From the NCBI GenBank assembly GCA_964372035.1, contig CAYJPK010000028.1, forward strand, positions 1-24,364: a DNA stretch of 24,364 bases. The letters run 5' to 3'. The translations under genes were made by a program, and so were the position numbers. This document shows, piece by piece, positions 17,154-24,364 of the stretch. How positions within the stretch are numbered: the first letter of the stretch is position 1; each line of letters begins with the position of its first letter. Under the pieces are notes generated by a model that searched no databases, was not told the DNA's origin, and saw only the letters and a program-made list of their open reading frames with translations. This DNA comes from CAYJPK01 sp964372035. Its GTDB lineage: Bacteria; Desulfobacterota; Desulfovibrionia; Desulfovibrionales; Desulfovibrionaceae.

Positions 17154-18635
17154 TTAGAAACTTAAAAATCTTTCAATATACCTAATGCCTAAAAATTCTA
17201 AGGCAGCCGCAGCACAGACAAAAGCAATAACCATTGTTGTAATAAATATAAATACAAAGTTTACAAAACGTTTTTTTGCTAAAGCTTCCGGTTTACTAAT
17301 TATAGGTAGCTTAACAAGTACAGGCACAGAATAGCGTGACAATTCTTCAGCAGAATGAATCTTAGGCTGTAAAAAGGACAGGCCAATAAGTATGCTTATG
17401 GCAAGGGCAAAACCAGCCACAATTCCACCGAGCATTACAATGTGACGCTTTGGAAAAATAAAATCTGTTGGCGTTACAGCTGAATCAATAACCTTAAAAC
17501 TCACAGATTTATCTTGCAGCTCCATTTGTTTTGAAACTTCAGATTGCCCAAATCTACTAACTAGCTGTTGATAAATAATGTTTTCATTATGTTTTGCTTG
17601 CTCTAGCTCTCGTAATTGAGTTTTTATTGCAGGCAAGGCTTCAAGATTTTTTAAATTCTCATTTCGCTCTTTTGTAAGCGATTCTTCTGTTTCTTCTAAA
17701 GACTTCAATTCAATTTGTATTGATTGATATTGAGGATTTACGCTTTCAGTGCTGGTTTGCGCTTGTTCTAAGCGTTTTTTTGCATTCTCAACTTCAACAG
17801 TTAAGCGACGCAAGATAGGGTGCTTGCTAGTATAAATTGCTTGAGCATCATGCAACTGCCTTTCTTTTTCACGCAATTCTTCCATTATTTTTGAACTATC
17901 AGATAAAAGATAGCGCTCTGAAAGCAATTTGTTTTTTTGTATAGCGATAGATTCAATTTGTTTATCAAGCGTGCTGATTTGTTGTTGTAAAAAACCTTCA
18001 TCTAAGCTTAAAAACAAACCTTTTTCAGATTTAAACGTATCAATATTTTTTTGAGCTTCATCTATGCGAGCTTGAAAAATATCAATTTGGTTACCTAGAA
18101 AATCTGTTGCGTCAAAAGATTCTTTGCGTTTTTCAGAGGTGTTTTGCTCAATATAGACCCTAATTAGAGTATTTACAAAATCCCTTGCAACAACAGGATT
18201 GCTATCAATGAAATTAATATAGAATACACCACGTCTTTTATCGTGACGTATAGAAATATTATCCCTTAATGTTCTTGTCAAAATTTCTTTTTCTTGTGCA
18301 GTATTAGCATCTAAATCAATTTCAAGCAAAGATGCAACTTGCATAATAACATTACGGCTAAGTAGCTGTACTTCAAGTAGACGAATTTTAGCTTCAAGTG
18401 AAGTTGTTATTGCAATGCCTTGAACAAGGTCACTAACAATATTTTCTTCTACTGAAATAGATGAAGATGCATTATATTTTTTTGGAATTAAATAACTTGC
18501 AACAAAAGCAGTTATAGACATTATGATTACTATAATACTGATAAACTTAATATTGTCAGCTAAGATATTAATATAACGTCCTAAGTTAAGACTTGTATTT
18601 TCAGATTCTAACTGACTTGTTCTGTGTTTTTTCAT
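17154..18635 (-). CDS. Wzz/GNVR-type polysaccharide chain-length determinant, PEP-CTERM locus subfamily
   Basis: A 493-residue inner-membrane co-polymerase. TM1 (about 31-50) is followed by a periplasmic Wzz domain and long coiled-coil helices (about 170-380, for example NQIDIFQARIDEAQKNID). The characteristic FPKR (394-397) lies just before TM2 (about 398-422). A third hydrophobic segment (about 457-483) follows a 35-residue cytoplasmic loop that could contact the kinase. Such proteins set polymer length and activate the partner tyrosine kinase. No kinase domain is fused. The ATG at 18635 has AAAGGG 13 bases upstream, an over-long spacing, so translation may be inefficient. The 151-bp leader holds a long hairpin, suggesting that expression differs from that of the export gene before it. 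Confidence 0.88.
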   Translation of the reverse strand: MKKHRTSQLESENTSLNLGRYINILADNIKFISIIVIIMSITAFVASYLIPKKYNASSSISVEENIVSDLVQGIAITTSLEAKIRLLEVQLLSRNVIMQVASLLEIDLDANTAQEKEILTRTLRDNISIRHDKRRGVFYINFIDSNPVVARDFVNTLIRVYIEQNTSEKRKESFDATDFLGNQIDIFQARIDEAQKNIDTFKSEKGLFLSLDEGFLQQQISTLDKQIESIAIQKNKLLSERYLLSDSSKIMEELREKERQLHDAQAIYTSKHPILRRLTVEVENAKKRLEQAQTSTESVNPQYQSIQIELKSLEETEESLTKERNENLKNLEALPAIKTQLRELEQAKHNENIIYQQLVSRFGQSEVSKQMELQDKSVSFKVIDSAVTPTDFIFPKRHIVMLGGIVAGFALAISILIGLSFLQPKIHSAEELSRYSVPVLVKLPIISKPEALAKKRFVNFVFIFITTMVIAFVCAAAALEFLGIRYIERFLSF

Positions 18636-18658
18636 AAAAAATAAATAACCCTTTGCTC

Positions 18659-18710
18659 TAAGATAAGTGTAATTAGTTAAGATGGTTTAGCATCTTTTAC
18701 ACTTATCTTA
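18659..18710 (-). other. Long intercistronic hairpin between export and chain-length genes
   Basis: A perfect 14-bp outer stem (18659-18672 with 18697-18710, TAAGATAAGTGTAA against its complement) encloses an inner 6-bp stem AAGATG/CATCTT (18679-18684 with 18691-18696) and the loop GTTTAG. No long T tract follows on either strand, so it is a poor intrinsic terminator. An RNase-processing or transcript-stability element, attenuator or protein operator are alternatives. Confidence 0.7.
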
Positions 18711-18786
18711 ATTTGCTATTAACCAAAATATACGAAAACCATATGCATCTTCTGCTCATGCAGTAATTTGCCTAATCAATAATTCC

Positions 18787-19593
18787 TTAAAACCAACTAG
18801 TATCAACAACGATAAGGTCACCACCTTGCAAGGTCACATTTTGTGACATGTCGCCGTCATTAATAAGATCATCTAATCTAACAACAATTCTTTCTGAATT
18901 GCGAGTAATTACAGTTTCATTTGGATCAGCAAATTTTGTAAATCCACCAGCCTTATGAATTGCTTCAAGAACTGTCATATCCTCAACAAAAGGAATTGAA
19001 GTTGGTCTACCAACAGCACCATCAATAAACACTAAGAGATTAGGTTTTTTAGGAATGTACAATTTATCGCTAGCTAAAATTTCAATGCTGGCTAAATTTT
19101 CATCACCTTCTTTATAAAGTTTATCAAAGTTTTCAGCGATTTTTTTACCATCACGCTCTAAATATGCATTTTCAAGGTCAGCATTTACGCCAGGGCGAAT
19201 ATTACTAAGTAGTTGCAATAAACTTGTTTTGCCATTTAATGGTATAGTTGCTGAATTAGTTCCTGGTCCATAAACAATGACGCTATTGGACGGAAATGAG
19301 TTGACAGAAACAGAAACAACAGGATTAAAAATGTACTCTGTTAGCGCACTTGCGATGCGATGACGCAGGGCACGAGGAGTGATGCCAATAACTTTAAGCT
19401 CGCCAATGTTAGGCAATGATATTTTTCCATCAGGACGAACAATAACTGCTGAGCTTAATTCAGGCTCTCCCCAAACTCTAATTGTAAGAGAATCACCTTT
19501 TCCAATAAGGTATTCTTTTTCAGCAGCGAAAACAGTGCCAGAACTAACAATAAAAACTAACAATACAGATAAAACAAAGATGATCTTTTTCAT
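18787..19593 (-). CDS. Polysaccharide export protein (Wza/EpsE-like, SLBB domains)
   Basis: A 268-residue periplasmic or outer-membrane export protein. A type I signal peptide (1-23, ending GTVFA) is followed by the Poly_export domain (about 26-100: YLIGKGDSLTIRVWGEPELS, VRPDGKISLPNIGEL), then SLBB-like units (about 105-175 and 185-245; VDGAVGRPTSIPF-like, VLEAIHKAGGF). It is shorter than Wza (about 360) and has neither a lipobox cysteine nor the C-terminal amphipathic helix that forms the Wza outer-membrane pore; the sequence ends VVDTSWF. Like EpsE-type proteins of exosortase loci, it may need a separate outer-membrane partner, for which the barrel at 13362-14846 is a candidate. The ATG follows the sugar transferase stop directly (TAAATG), with GGAG eight bases upstream, so the two are translationally coupled. 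Confidence 0.9.
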   Translation of the reverse strand: MKKIIFVLSVLLVFIVSSGTVFAAEKEYLIGKGDSLTIRVWGEPELSSAVIVRPDGKISLPNIGELKVIGITPRALRHRIASALTEYIFNPVVSVSVNSFPSNSVIVYGPGTNSATIPLNGKTSLLQLLSNIRPGVNADLENAYLERDGKKIAENFDKLYKEGDENLASIEILASDKLYIPKKPNLLVFIDGAVGRPTSIPFVEDMTVLEAIHKAGGFTKFADPNETVITRNSERIVVRLDDLINDGDMSQNVTLQGGDLIVVDTSWF

Positions 19594-20964
19594 TTAACGT
19601 GCTCCATTTCTTGTAAATACTATAATAATAGTGCGTAACACTATTTCTATGTCTAGTAAAAAAGATTGATTCTTGATGTAGTATAAATCATAACGTAATT
19701 TCTCAAGGGCATCTTCTACAGATGCGCCATAAGGATAACAAACTTGCGCCCAGCCAGTCACTCCAGGTTTTACATGGTGTCTTTCGCTGTAAAAAGGGAT
19801 TGATTTTTTTAAGTCACTAATAAATTCAGGACGTTCAGGTCTAGGGCCAATAAGGCTCATTTCACCTTGCAGTATATTTATTAATTGTGGAATTTCATCA
19901 ATACGACTTTTACGCAAAAATGAACCAAACTTTGTTATACGAGGGTCTTCTTTCGTTGCCCAAACTGCGCCTGTAGCTTTTTCAGCATCATTTCTCATTG
20001 TACGGAATTTAATAATGTGAAAAAGCTTATTATCTCGCCCTGTTCTAATTTGACGAAAGAAGATTGGACCTGGTGAATCAAGGTAAAGTAGTAGAGCAAT
20101 AATAGGGAAAAATGGTGCAAATAAGGCTAAGCCGATAATAGAGCATATAATGTCAGTTACACGTTTAATAAATCGCTTTCTTAATGATAGTGAAAAACCA
20201 TTTGAAAAAATTAAATCACTTGGTTTTAAATTTTCAATATAAAGCTTGCGTGAGATAAACTCATAAAAAGTCTGAACTTCAACTATTTTCATACCAAGCA
20301 TACGACACTTTAGCATTTGCTGAACAGGCATAAAGCCACGTCGCTCAGGAAATGAAGCAACTAAAATATCGACACCGGCTTTTCGGGCTTGAAGATATAG
20401 CATGTTTTCTTCATCTTCGTTTAATTGCCTATACCGATCACTACTGTAATCATTAGAATTATCAACTGAAATAAAAGAATCTTTTAATGCAAAACGCCCT
20501 CTAGATTGATCAATAAGACCGTGTATTGTTTTGGCATGAGTGTGATCTCCAAAAATCATGACATTAGTGCATAAAAAACGAGGGTAATCCCAAGGTGTTA
20601 ATAAGAGTAAGCCAATACACCTAAAGCTTATAAATGTAAATAAAAGTGCCATTAAGCTTGATGGCTGAAAATTTGTAGCTAGCTTTGTTTGCGAAATAAA
20701 GGTCAGCACTATTGAAATTGATATTAGAAAAAAAGTAATAAAGCTAAAAAACGACACCTTTGTTTCTTGAGCTAAAATAACATCAGAAATTGCAGCACTA
20801 CCGAATATTACAATTCCTAGAATTAAAAGCGCTTGGTGGTCTGCCGGTAAAGCTTGAATAGAAAAGGTTACTTGTACTAAAACCATACAAAGAAAAGTGG
20901 TTCCTAAACAAAGTAGGTTTGTTATAATATTTGAAAATAACCTTGAGTTAACTTTAGCATTCAT
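19594..20964 (-). CDS. Initiating sugar-phosphate transferase (polyprenyl-phosphate, EpsB/WcaJ-like)
   Basis: A 456-residue membrane enzyme that loads the first sugar-1-phosphate onto undecaprenyl phosphate. Four N-terminal helices (about 12-122) and a cytoplasmic nucleotide-binding-like domain precede a re-entrant helix (about 268-292) and the C-terminal transferase domain. The domain shows DSPGPIFFRQIRTG, KFRTMRNDAE, LRKSRIDEIPQLINIL, GEMSLIGPRPERPEF and KPGVTGWAQV, all signature elements of the family. It agrees with the sugar transferase subfamily found in PEP-CTERM/XrtA loci. A strong ribosome site, AAGGGGG (20971-20977), lies six bases before the ATG. The gene begins about 150 bp after a probable terminator, so a promoter driving the export and assembly operon is expected in 20978-21110, although no clear -35/-10 pair is visible. 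Confidence 0.92.
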   Translation of the reverse strand: MNAKVNSRLFSNIITNLLCLGTTFLCMVLVQVTFSIQALPADHQALLILGIVIFGSAAISDVILAQETKVSFFSFITFFLISISIVLTFISQTKLATNFQPSSLMALLFTFISFRCIGLLLLTPWDYPRFLCTNVMIFGDHTHAKTIHGLIDQSRGRFALKDSFISVDNSNDYSSDRYRQLNEDEENMLYLQARKAGVDILVASFPERRGFMPVQQMLKCRMLGMKIVEVQTFYEFISRKLYIENLKPSDLIFSNGFSLSLRKRFIKRVTDIICSIIGLALFAPFFPIIALLLYLDSPGPIFFRQIRTGRDNKLFHIIKFRTMRNDAEKATGAVWATKEDPRITKFGSFLRKSRIDEIPQLINILQGEMSLIGPRPERPEFISDLKKSIPFYSERHHVKPGVTGWAQVCYPYGASVEDALEKLRYDLYYIKNQSFLLDIEIVLRTIIIVFTRNGAR

Positions 20965-20970
20965 ACTATT

Positions 20971-20977
20971 CCCCCTT
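20971..20977 (-). promoter_or_regulatory. Strong RBS of the initiating transferase
   Basis: AAGGGGG on the minus strand, six bases before the ATG at 20964. It is the most G-rich ribosome site in the window and stands at the likely first gene of the export/assembly operon. Confidence 0.6.
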
Positions 20978-21110
20978 AAAAAGTATTTTGGTAGACTAAA
21001 ATCTTAAATCAAAAACTGTAAATCTTGTACTTTCCTTATAATATTGTTAGTTGCATTAGTGTGCATGAAATACAACTACAGTAAAAATTGTCTACAAGTT
21101 CTAAGACTTT

Positions 21111-21169
21111 AAAATAAAAAGTTGGGCTTTGCTTGGAGCAGTGAGTAAAAGCCTACTAGCTCCAAGCAA
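21111..21169 (-). terminator. Probable intrinsic terminator after the TPR lipoprotein gene
   Basis: Read on the minus strand, 12 bases after the stop codon, an 11-bp perfect stem (21169-21159 with 21139-21129, TTGCTTGGAGC and its complement) encloses a 19-base loop. It is followed by AGCCCAAC and TTTTTATTTT. An alternative smaller stem, GGCTTT (21153-21148) with AAAGCC (21130-21125), ends four bases before the T tract and is better placed for termination. The two stems share two bases and compete. Either version would end the PrsT transcript. Confidence 0.65.
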
Positions 21170-21180
21170 TACTAGAAATA

Positions 21181-23853
21181 CTATTTGTTGTCATTAATAA
21201 GTTTTTTTGCATTTTCTAATTCAGAAAAATCACCTAGTTCAATTGCTCGCTCTAAAGCTTTTAAGCCTTCTTTAATCTTATTATCAGCTAAAAGTACAAG
21301 ACCATGGCGATAGCTAAGTTGAGCAGAGTCAGGATTAGCATCTAATCCATTTTTAATTACATTATAAGCCTCTCTAATTTGCTTGTTTGATAGCAAAGCA
21401 AGTGTAAAGGTATCAATTACATTCACGTTTTCAGGTATATCAAGATAAACTTCTGTTGCAAGTTCAACTGCTCGAGAAGTATTAACACCTTCTTCAGCTA
21501 AAGCTAACGCTAAATTGTTACGAATTGCATCATCTTGAGGATGATTTTTCAATATTTTTTCGTAAATTTCTATAGCTTCAGAGTATTTTTTTTGTCTTAA
21601 GAACGTATTAGCCTGCCCAGATAATGCATTTTTATCATTCGGATCTTTTAGCAGAGCAGTTCTAAAGTATGAAAGAGCCTTATCGTATTGCTCTGCACGT
21701 AAACATAAATTAGCAAGTTGTAATAAAAGCTGTGGATCTTGTAGTTCTTTATAAGCCTCTTCCAAGGTTTTAAATGCTGTCTCAAAATCATCTTTGTTTT
21801 CGAGTGCAAAAGCTTTTAATACGTAGCTATCAGGCGATTTAGGAAAACTCACCATAATTGCTTCTGCTTCGCTAAGGGCTTTATCAAACATCTTTGCTGA
21901 CATATAAAGTCTAAATTTGCCGATTAAGCCTTCAGGTGAAGTTTTTAAGGCTTCAGTATTATAAATATCAAGTGCTTGCTGTAAGCTATCTTGTTCAACA
22001 TAATAATTTGCTAACAATGAGCGAACTTGTGGTATTGGAGTAGACTTTAATTTATCTGTTAGGTATTTTTCTGCCTTAGCTGTATCTTTATCATTTAACG
22101 CACGGCGAACTAATGATATAAGTGCTCGTTCAGAATTTAAAGCATTAGCCTTTTCAAGACGAGCTGTTGCTTCTTCTTTTTTTCCTAAATTATCAAGGAA
22201 AATAGAGCTTGTTACAATAAAAGAGCTGTTTTCAGGGTCTTTTTCAAGATATGCGTCACAAAGCTTTAAAGCCGCCTCATTATTATCATAGAGCATATAA
22301 ACATTTAATAGCAATTCTGTTGCAGGCGTAAATGCTGGGTCAATTGAAGTCACTTTTTCCAAAGTTTCGACAGCCTTATCATTATCTTTAAGAGCCATGT
22401 ATAAGCCAGCTTTCATTGTAAGCAACAAAAGATTGTTAGGTTGTTCTTTCAAGCCTTCGTTAACAATTTCTTCTGCTTTAGTGTAATTCTTTTTGCCCAT
22501 GTGAAAGTTAAAAAGAGCTGTTCTAACTGCAGTACTTTCAGTATTTGCTTTAATGCCTTTTTCTAATTCTGCTAAAGCATCATCTTCAAGGTTTTGTTGC
22601 ATTAAAATATTAGAACGCATCATAGTAGCTTCTGCCATAGTTGCATCATATTTTAACGCATTATGATAAGAGTTTAAGGCATCGTCAGAACGACCTAAAG
22701 CGTACAGTACAGCACCAAGAAGATTGTGAGCACGAGCATTTTCAGGTTGTTTTTTTAATAATCTATTAAGTTCATACTCTGCTTCTTGATGACGCTTTTG
22801 ATCATGTAAGATTTGTGCAGTTAATAATTGCGCAGCAGCATTATCTGGCTGAACATCTAAAATACGGCGTAAATTACTAAGTGCTAATTCAGAATTATTA
22901 GTCCTATGTAATGAGCTTGCCAAGTAATATAAAGCATTTACAGATGGACTTGCTTGAACAGATTGCTGGAAAAATTTACTAGCTTCCTCAAATTCTCCTT
23001 TTTCATAAGCAATTAAGCCAGCAAGTAAATATTCAAGGTTGTCAGATTTAAAACTTTTATTTATTTTAGCATAAATTTCTTCAGCTTTTTCCATTTTTCC
23101 TTGTTTAATAAATAATTCTGCAAGGGAGTAAGATGGATTTATTTCATTTGGGAGTAGGCCTATAAGCTTTTCATAAGTTGATTCAGCTTCAGTATAGTTT
23201 TTCATATCATCTAAGGCAAGCGCACGTAACTGTAGTGCATTTATATTATTTGGATCTTTACTAAGAACAGTATTTAATAGCGTAAGCGCATCTTGGTTAC
23301 GTTTTTGTGAAAGATATAGGCTAGATAAGTTTATAGCTGCTACAGCACTATTGTCTGACATCTCAAGAGCTTCTTTATAAGCAGCTTCAGCCTCATTTAG
23401 CTTTCCAATAGACCTTAAGTTTGAAGCTACTAGTTGTCTTGATTCCGTGTTTGGTTTTTGCAATTCTTCAATTTGTGCTAAGTATGACAACGCTTGTTCA
23501 GCATCACGTATCCCTGTATAATAATTTGCAGCAGTGAAAAGAAGATCTATGTTTGTTGGTTCTTGGACAAGGCATTTTTTTATTTCTGCTTCCGCTTGGA
23601 CTCTTTTATCAGCTTGTATATATGCCTTAACAAGGTCATAACGCAACTCAAAGTTGGTAGAGTCTTGCTCTAATGCACTTTTGAAAAAAACAATAGCACC
23701 ATTAGGGTTGCCTTCTTCCATGAGTTTAAGCCCCTCAGCTCTGAACTCTTCTGTATTATCGTTAGTGCATGCTGTGGTGCTAAGAACTAGAACTAATAAA
23801 ATAATAAAATTTAATAAAAAAAAGCTTTTGATATTTCTATCCGTTTTAATCAT
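21181..23853 (-). CDS. prsT: PrsT-like TPR-repeat lipoprotein of the PEP-CTERM/XrtA system
   Basis: An 890-residue lipoprotein. Residues 1-28 are a signal peptide (MIKTDRNIKSFFLLN and a hydrophobic core) ending LSTTA before Cys29, the probable lipid-modified residue; -3 is Thr, slightly atypical. The rest is a continuous array of more than twenty 34-residue tetratricopeptide repeats, such as ALEQDSTNFELRYDLVKAYI and ALLKDPNDKNALSGQANTFL. Length and architecture match PrsT, the large TPR lipoprotein of exosortase-type polysaccharide loci. It probably scaffolds the periplasmic or outer-membrane export complex. The ATG at 23853 is chosen because AAGGAG lies eight bases before it; the longer open frame begins at a TTG without a site and would bury the signal peptide. 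It is followed by a probable terminator, so it may be transcribed as a separate unit. Confidence 0.88.
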   Translation of the reverse strand: MIKTDRNIKSFFLLNFIILLVLVLSTTACTNDNTEEFRAEGLKLMEEGNPNGAIVFFKSALEQDSTNFELRYDLVKAYIQADKRVQAEAEIKKCLVQEPTNIDLLFTAANYYTGIRDAEQALSYLAQIEELQKPNTESRQLVASNLRSIGKLNEAEAAYKEALEMSDNSAVAAINLSSLYLSQKRNQDALTLLNTVLSKDPNNINALQLRALALDDMKNYTEAESTYEKLIGLLPNEINPSYSLAELFIKQGKMEKAEEIYAKINKSFKSDNLEYLLAGLIAYEKGEFEEASKFFQQSVQASPSVNALYYLASSLHRTNNSELALSNLRRILDVQPDNAAAQLLTAQILHDQKRHQEAEYELNRLLKKQPENARAHNLLGAVLYALGRSDDALNSYHNALKYDATMAEATMMRSNILMQQNLEDDALAELEKGIKANTESTAVRTALFNFHMGKKNYTKAEEIVNEGLKEQPNNLLLLTMKAGLYMALKDNDKAVETLEKVTSIDPAFTPATELLLNVYMLYDNNEAALKLCDAYLEKDPENSSFIVTSSIFLDNLGKKEEATARLEKANALNSERALISLVRRALNDKDTAKAEKYLTDKLKSTPIPQVRSLLANYYVEQDSLQQALDIYNTEALKTSPEGLIGKFRLYMSAKMFDKALSEAEAIMVSFPKSPDSYVLKAFALENKDDFETAFKTLEEAYKELQDPQLLLQLANLCLRAEQYDKALSYFRTALLKDPNDKNALSGQANTFLRQKKYSEAIEIYEKILKNHPQDDAIRNNLALALAEEGVNTSRAVELATEVYLDIPENVNVIDTFTLALLSNKQIREAYNVIKNGLDANPDSAQLSYRHGLVLLADNKIKEGLKALERAIELGDFSELENAKKLINDNK

Positions 23854-23861
23854 AAATAAAA

Positions 23862-23867
23862 CTCCTT
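23862..23867 (-). promoter_or_regulatory. RBS deciding the PrsT start
   Basis: AAGGAG on the minus strand, eight bases before the ATG at 23853. It places the start immediately before the lipoprotein signal peptide and rejects the TTG at 23928. Confidence 0.7.
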
Positions 23868-23914
23868 CAGAAACGAAATAATATAAACAAGAGAAGATAT
23901 ATTTGCTAGTAAGT

Positions 23915-23941
23915 AGTATATTAATCAAGGCAATTGTTCAA
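23915..23941 (-). promoter_or_regulatory. Weak candidate sigma-70 promoter for PrsT
   Basis: Minus strand TTGAAC (23941-23936, 4 of 6 to TTGACA) and TATACT (23920-23915, 5 of 6 to TATAAT) with a 15-bp spacer, about 60 bp before the ATG. The short spacer and AT-rich background make this a low-confidence call. Confidence 0.2.
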
Positions 23942-24295
23942 ATAAATCTAACATACTTTTATAGGCTCTCATTTAAAAAAGAGTATCAAACAAGCTAATA
24001 AAAAATGAAAGTCAAAAAAGCATAAGCAATAAAAATCTACACAAAAAATGTAAAAAAAAAAGTACAATAAAATAAAGTCATGTGAATGACAAAACGTTAT
24101 CAACTCAGTGTAAATATAGCATAGGGTGGTGTGAAAAGCAATACAAAATTGCAGTAAATATTATAGTTTTGCTGCAAAATGACATTGTGTATTTTATTGT
24201 TATTATAAACGCTTTTATTTTCAGATGGTTATTGTATTTATATATGTAAAAAACAATATTTTAAAAAACTAGATAAGTTTAAAAGAGCAAGCTTT

Positions 24296-24304
24296 GGGGG
24301 GGGG
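24296..24304. repeat. G9 homopolymer tract
   Basis: Nine consecutive G (C on the minus strand) in otherwise very AT-rich non-coding DNA. Such tracts are slippage-prone and can be phase-variable when in a promoter or coding region; neither is demonstrated here. Confidence 0.9.
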
Positions 24305-24364
24305 CTGTAAGATGATAATGTCAAAAATTTTAAAGGATTTAACAGTCTGATAGTGATTTTAGTT

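Larger units (their letters stand above)
23868..24364 (-). other. AT-rich non-coding leader region upstream of PrsT
   Basis: About 500 bp without a credible gene in any frame. It contains A/T homopolymers, a TTGAAC/TATACT pair (23936-23941 and 23915-23920, spacing 15, shorter than optimal) and a TATAAT box (24165-24160) without a good -35, flanked by the inverted repeat TTGCAG/CTGCAA (24149-24154, 24172-24177). A G9 run lies at 24296-24304. No sigma-54 motif, tRNA or known riboswitch consensus was recognised. The region probably carries the PrsT promoter, and the neighbouring gene lies beyond the window. Confidence 0.5.

Noticed and set aside
21181..23853. Direct repeats within the TPR gene considered as a DNA repeat or CRISPR-like array
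   Set aside because: The periodicity is the 34-residue TPR protein repeat with diverged DNA; there are no identical repeats with unique spacers.
23854..23928. N-terminal extension of the TPR lipoprotein beginning at a TTG
   Set aside because: No ribosome site, and it would place 25 extra residues before a normal lipoprotein signal peptide; the ATG at 23853 has a strong AAGGAG.
23868..24364. Search for tRNA, CRISPR, riboswitch or sigma-54 promoter in the upstream region
   Set aside because: No cloverleaf, repeat-spacer array, known riboswitch consensus or GG-N10-GC element was found by eye.

Overview
The window is AT-rich DNA in which every convincing gene lies on the minus strand. It reads as one exopolysaccharide locus of the exosortase-associated (XrtA/PEP-CTERM, 'Eps/Prs') type, with an autotransporter gene at its downstream end. 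Signal peptides, a lipoprotein, two outer-membrane beta-barrels and a polysaccharide-export protein show a Gram-negative (diderm) host. The combination of low GC and this gene set fits a proteobacterium or Desulfobacterota member (Desulfovibrio-like), but the species cannot be read from the sequence and this is a weak inference.

Layout in direction of transcription (high to low coordinates). (1) 23868-24364: AT-rich non-coding leader with a G9 tract and weak promoter-like motifs. (2) 21181-23853: PrsT-like TPR lipoprotein, followed by a probable intrinsic terminator at 21111-21169. (3) 14970-20964: assembly and export module, consisting of initiating sugar-phosphate transferase, polysaccharide export protein, Wzz-like chain-length protein, tyrosine autokinase and ExeA-like ATPase. 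A long hairpin at 18659-18710 separates the export and chain-length genes. (4) 13362-14846: beta-barrel outer-membrane protein. (5) 6590-13347: tightly packed, partly overlapping tailoring block, consisting of polysaccharide deacetylase, FemAB-like transferase, DegT-type aminotransferase, family 2 glycosyltransferase, DUF1624-type membrane acyltransferase and ATP-grasp ligase. (6) 5416-6586: O-antigen ligase/polymerase-like membrane protein that runs into a run of 100 Ns (5316-5415); a 54-codon C-terminal fragment lies beyond the gap. (7) 2694-5055: UDP-HexNAc dehydrogenase and UDP-GlcNAc 4-epimerase (TviB/TviC or WbpA/WbpP type). (8) 79-2583: autotransporter with about ten short passenger repeats.

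Together the genes suggest a lipid-linked, Wzy-like pathway. The initiating transferase loads the first sugar and the GT2 enzyme extends it. The dehydrogenase and epimerase supply a 2-acetamido-uronic acid such as GalNAcA. The deacetylase, acyltransferase, FemAB and ATP-grasp enzymes probably decorate the chain. The Wzz-like protein and kinase set chain length, and the export protein and beta-barrel take the polymer out. No exosortase, PEP-CTERM protein or flippase is visible in the window; the sequencing gap is the only place inside the locus where one could be hidden.
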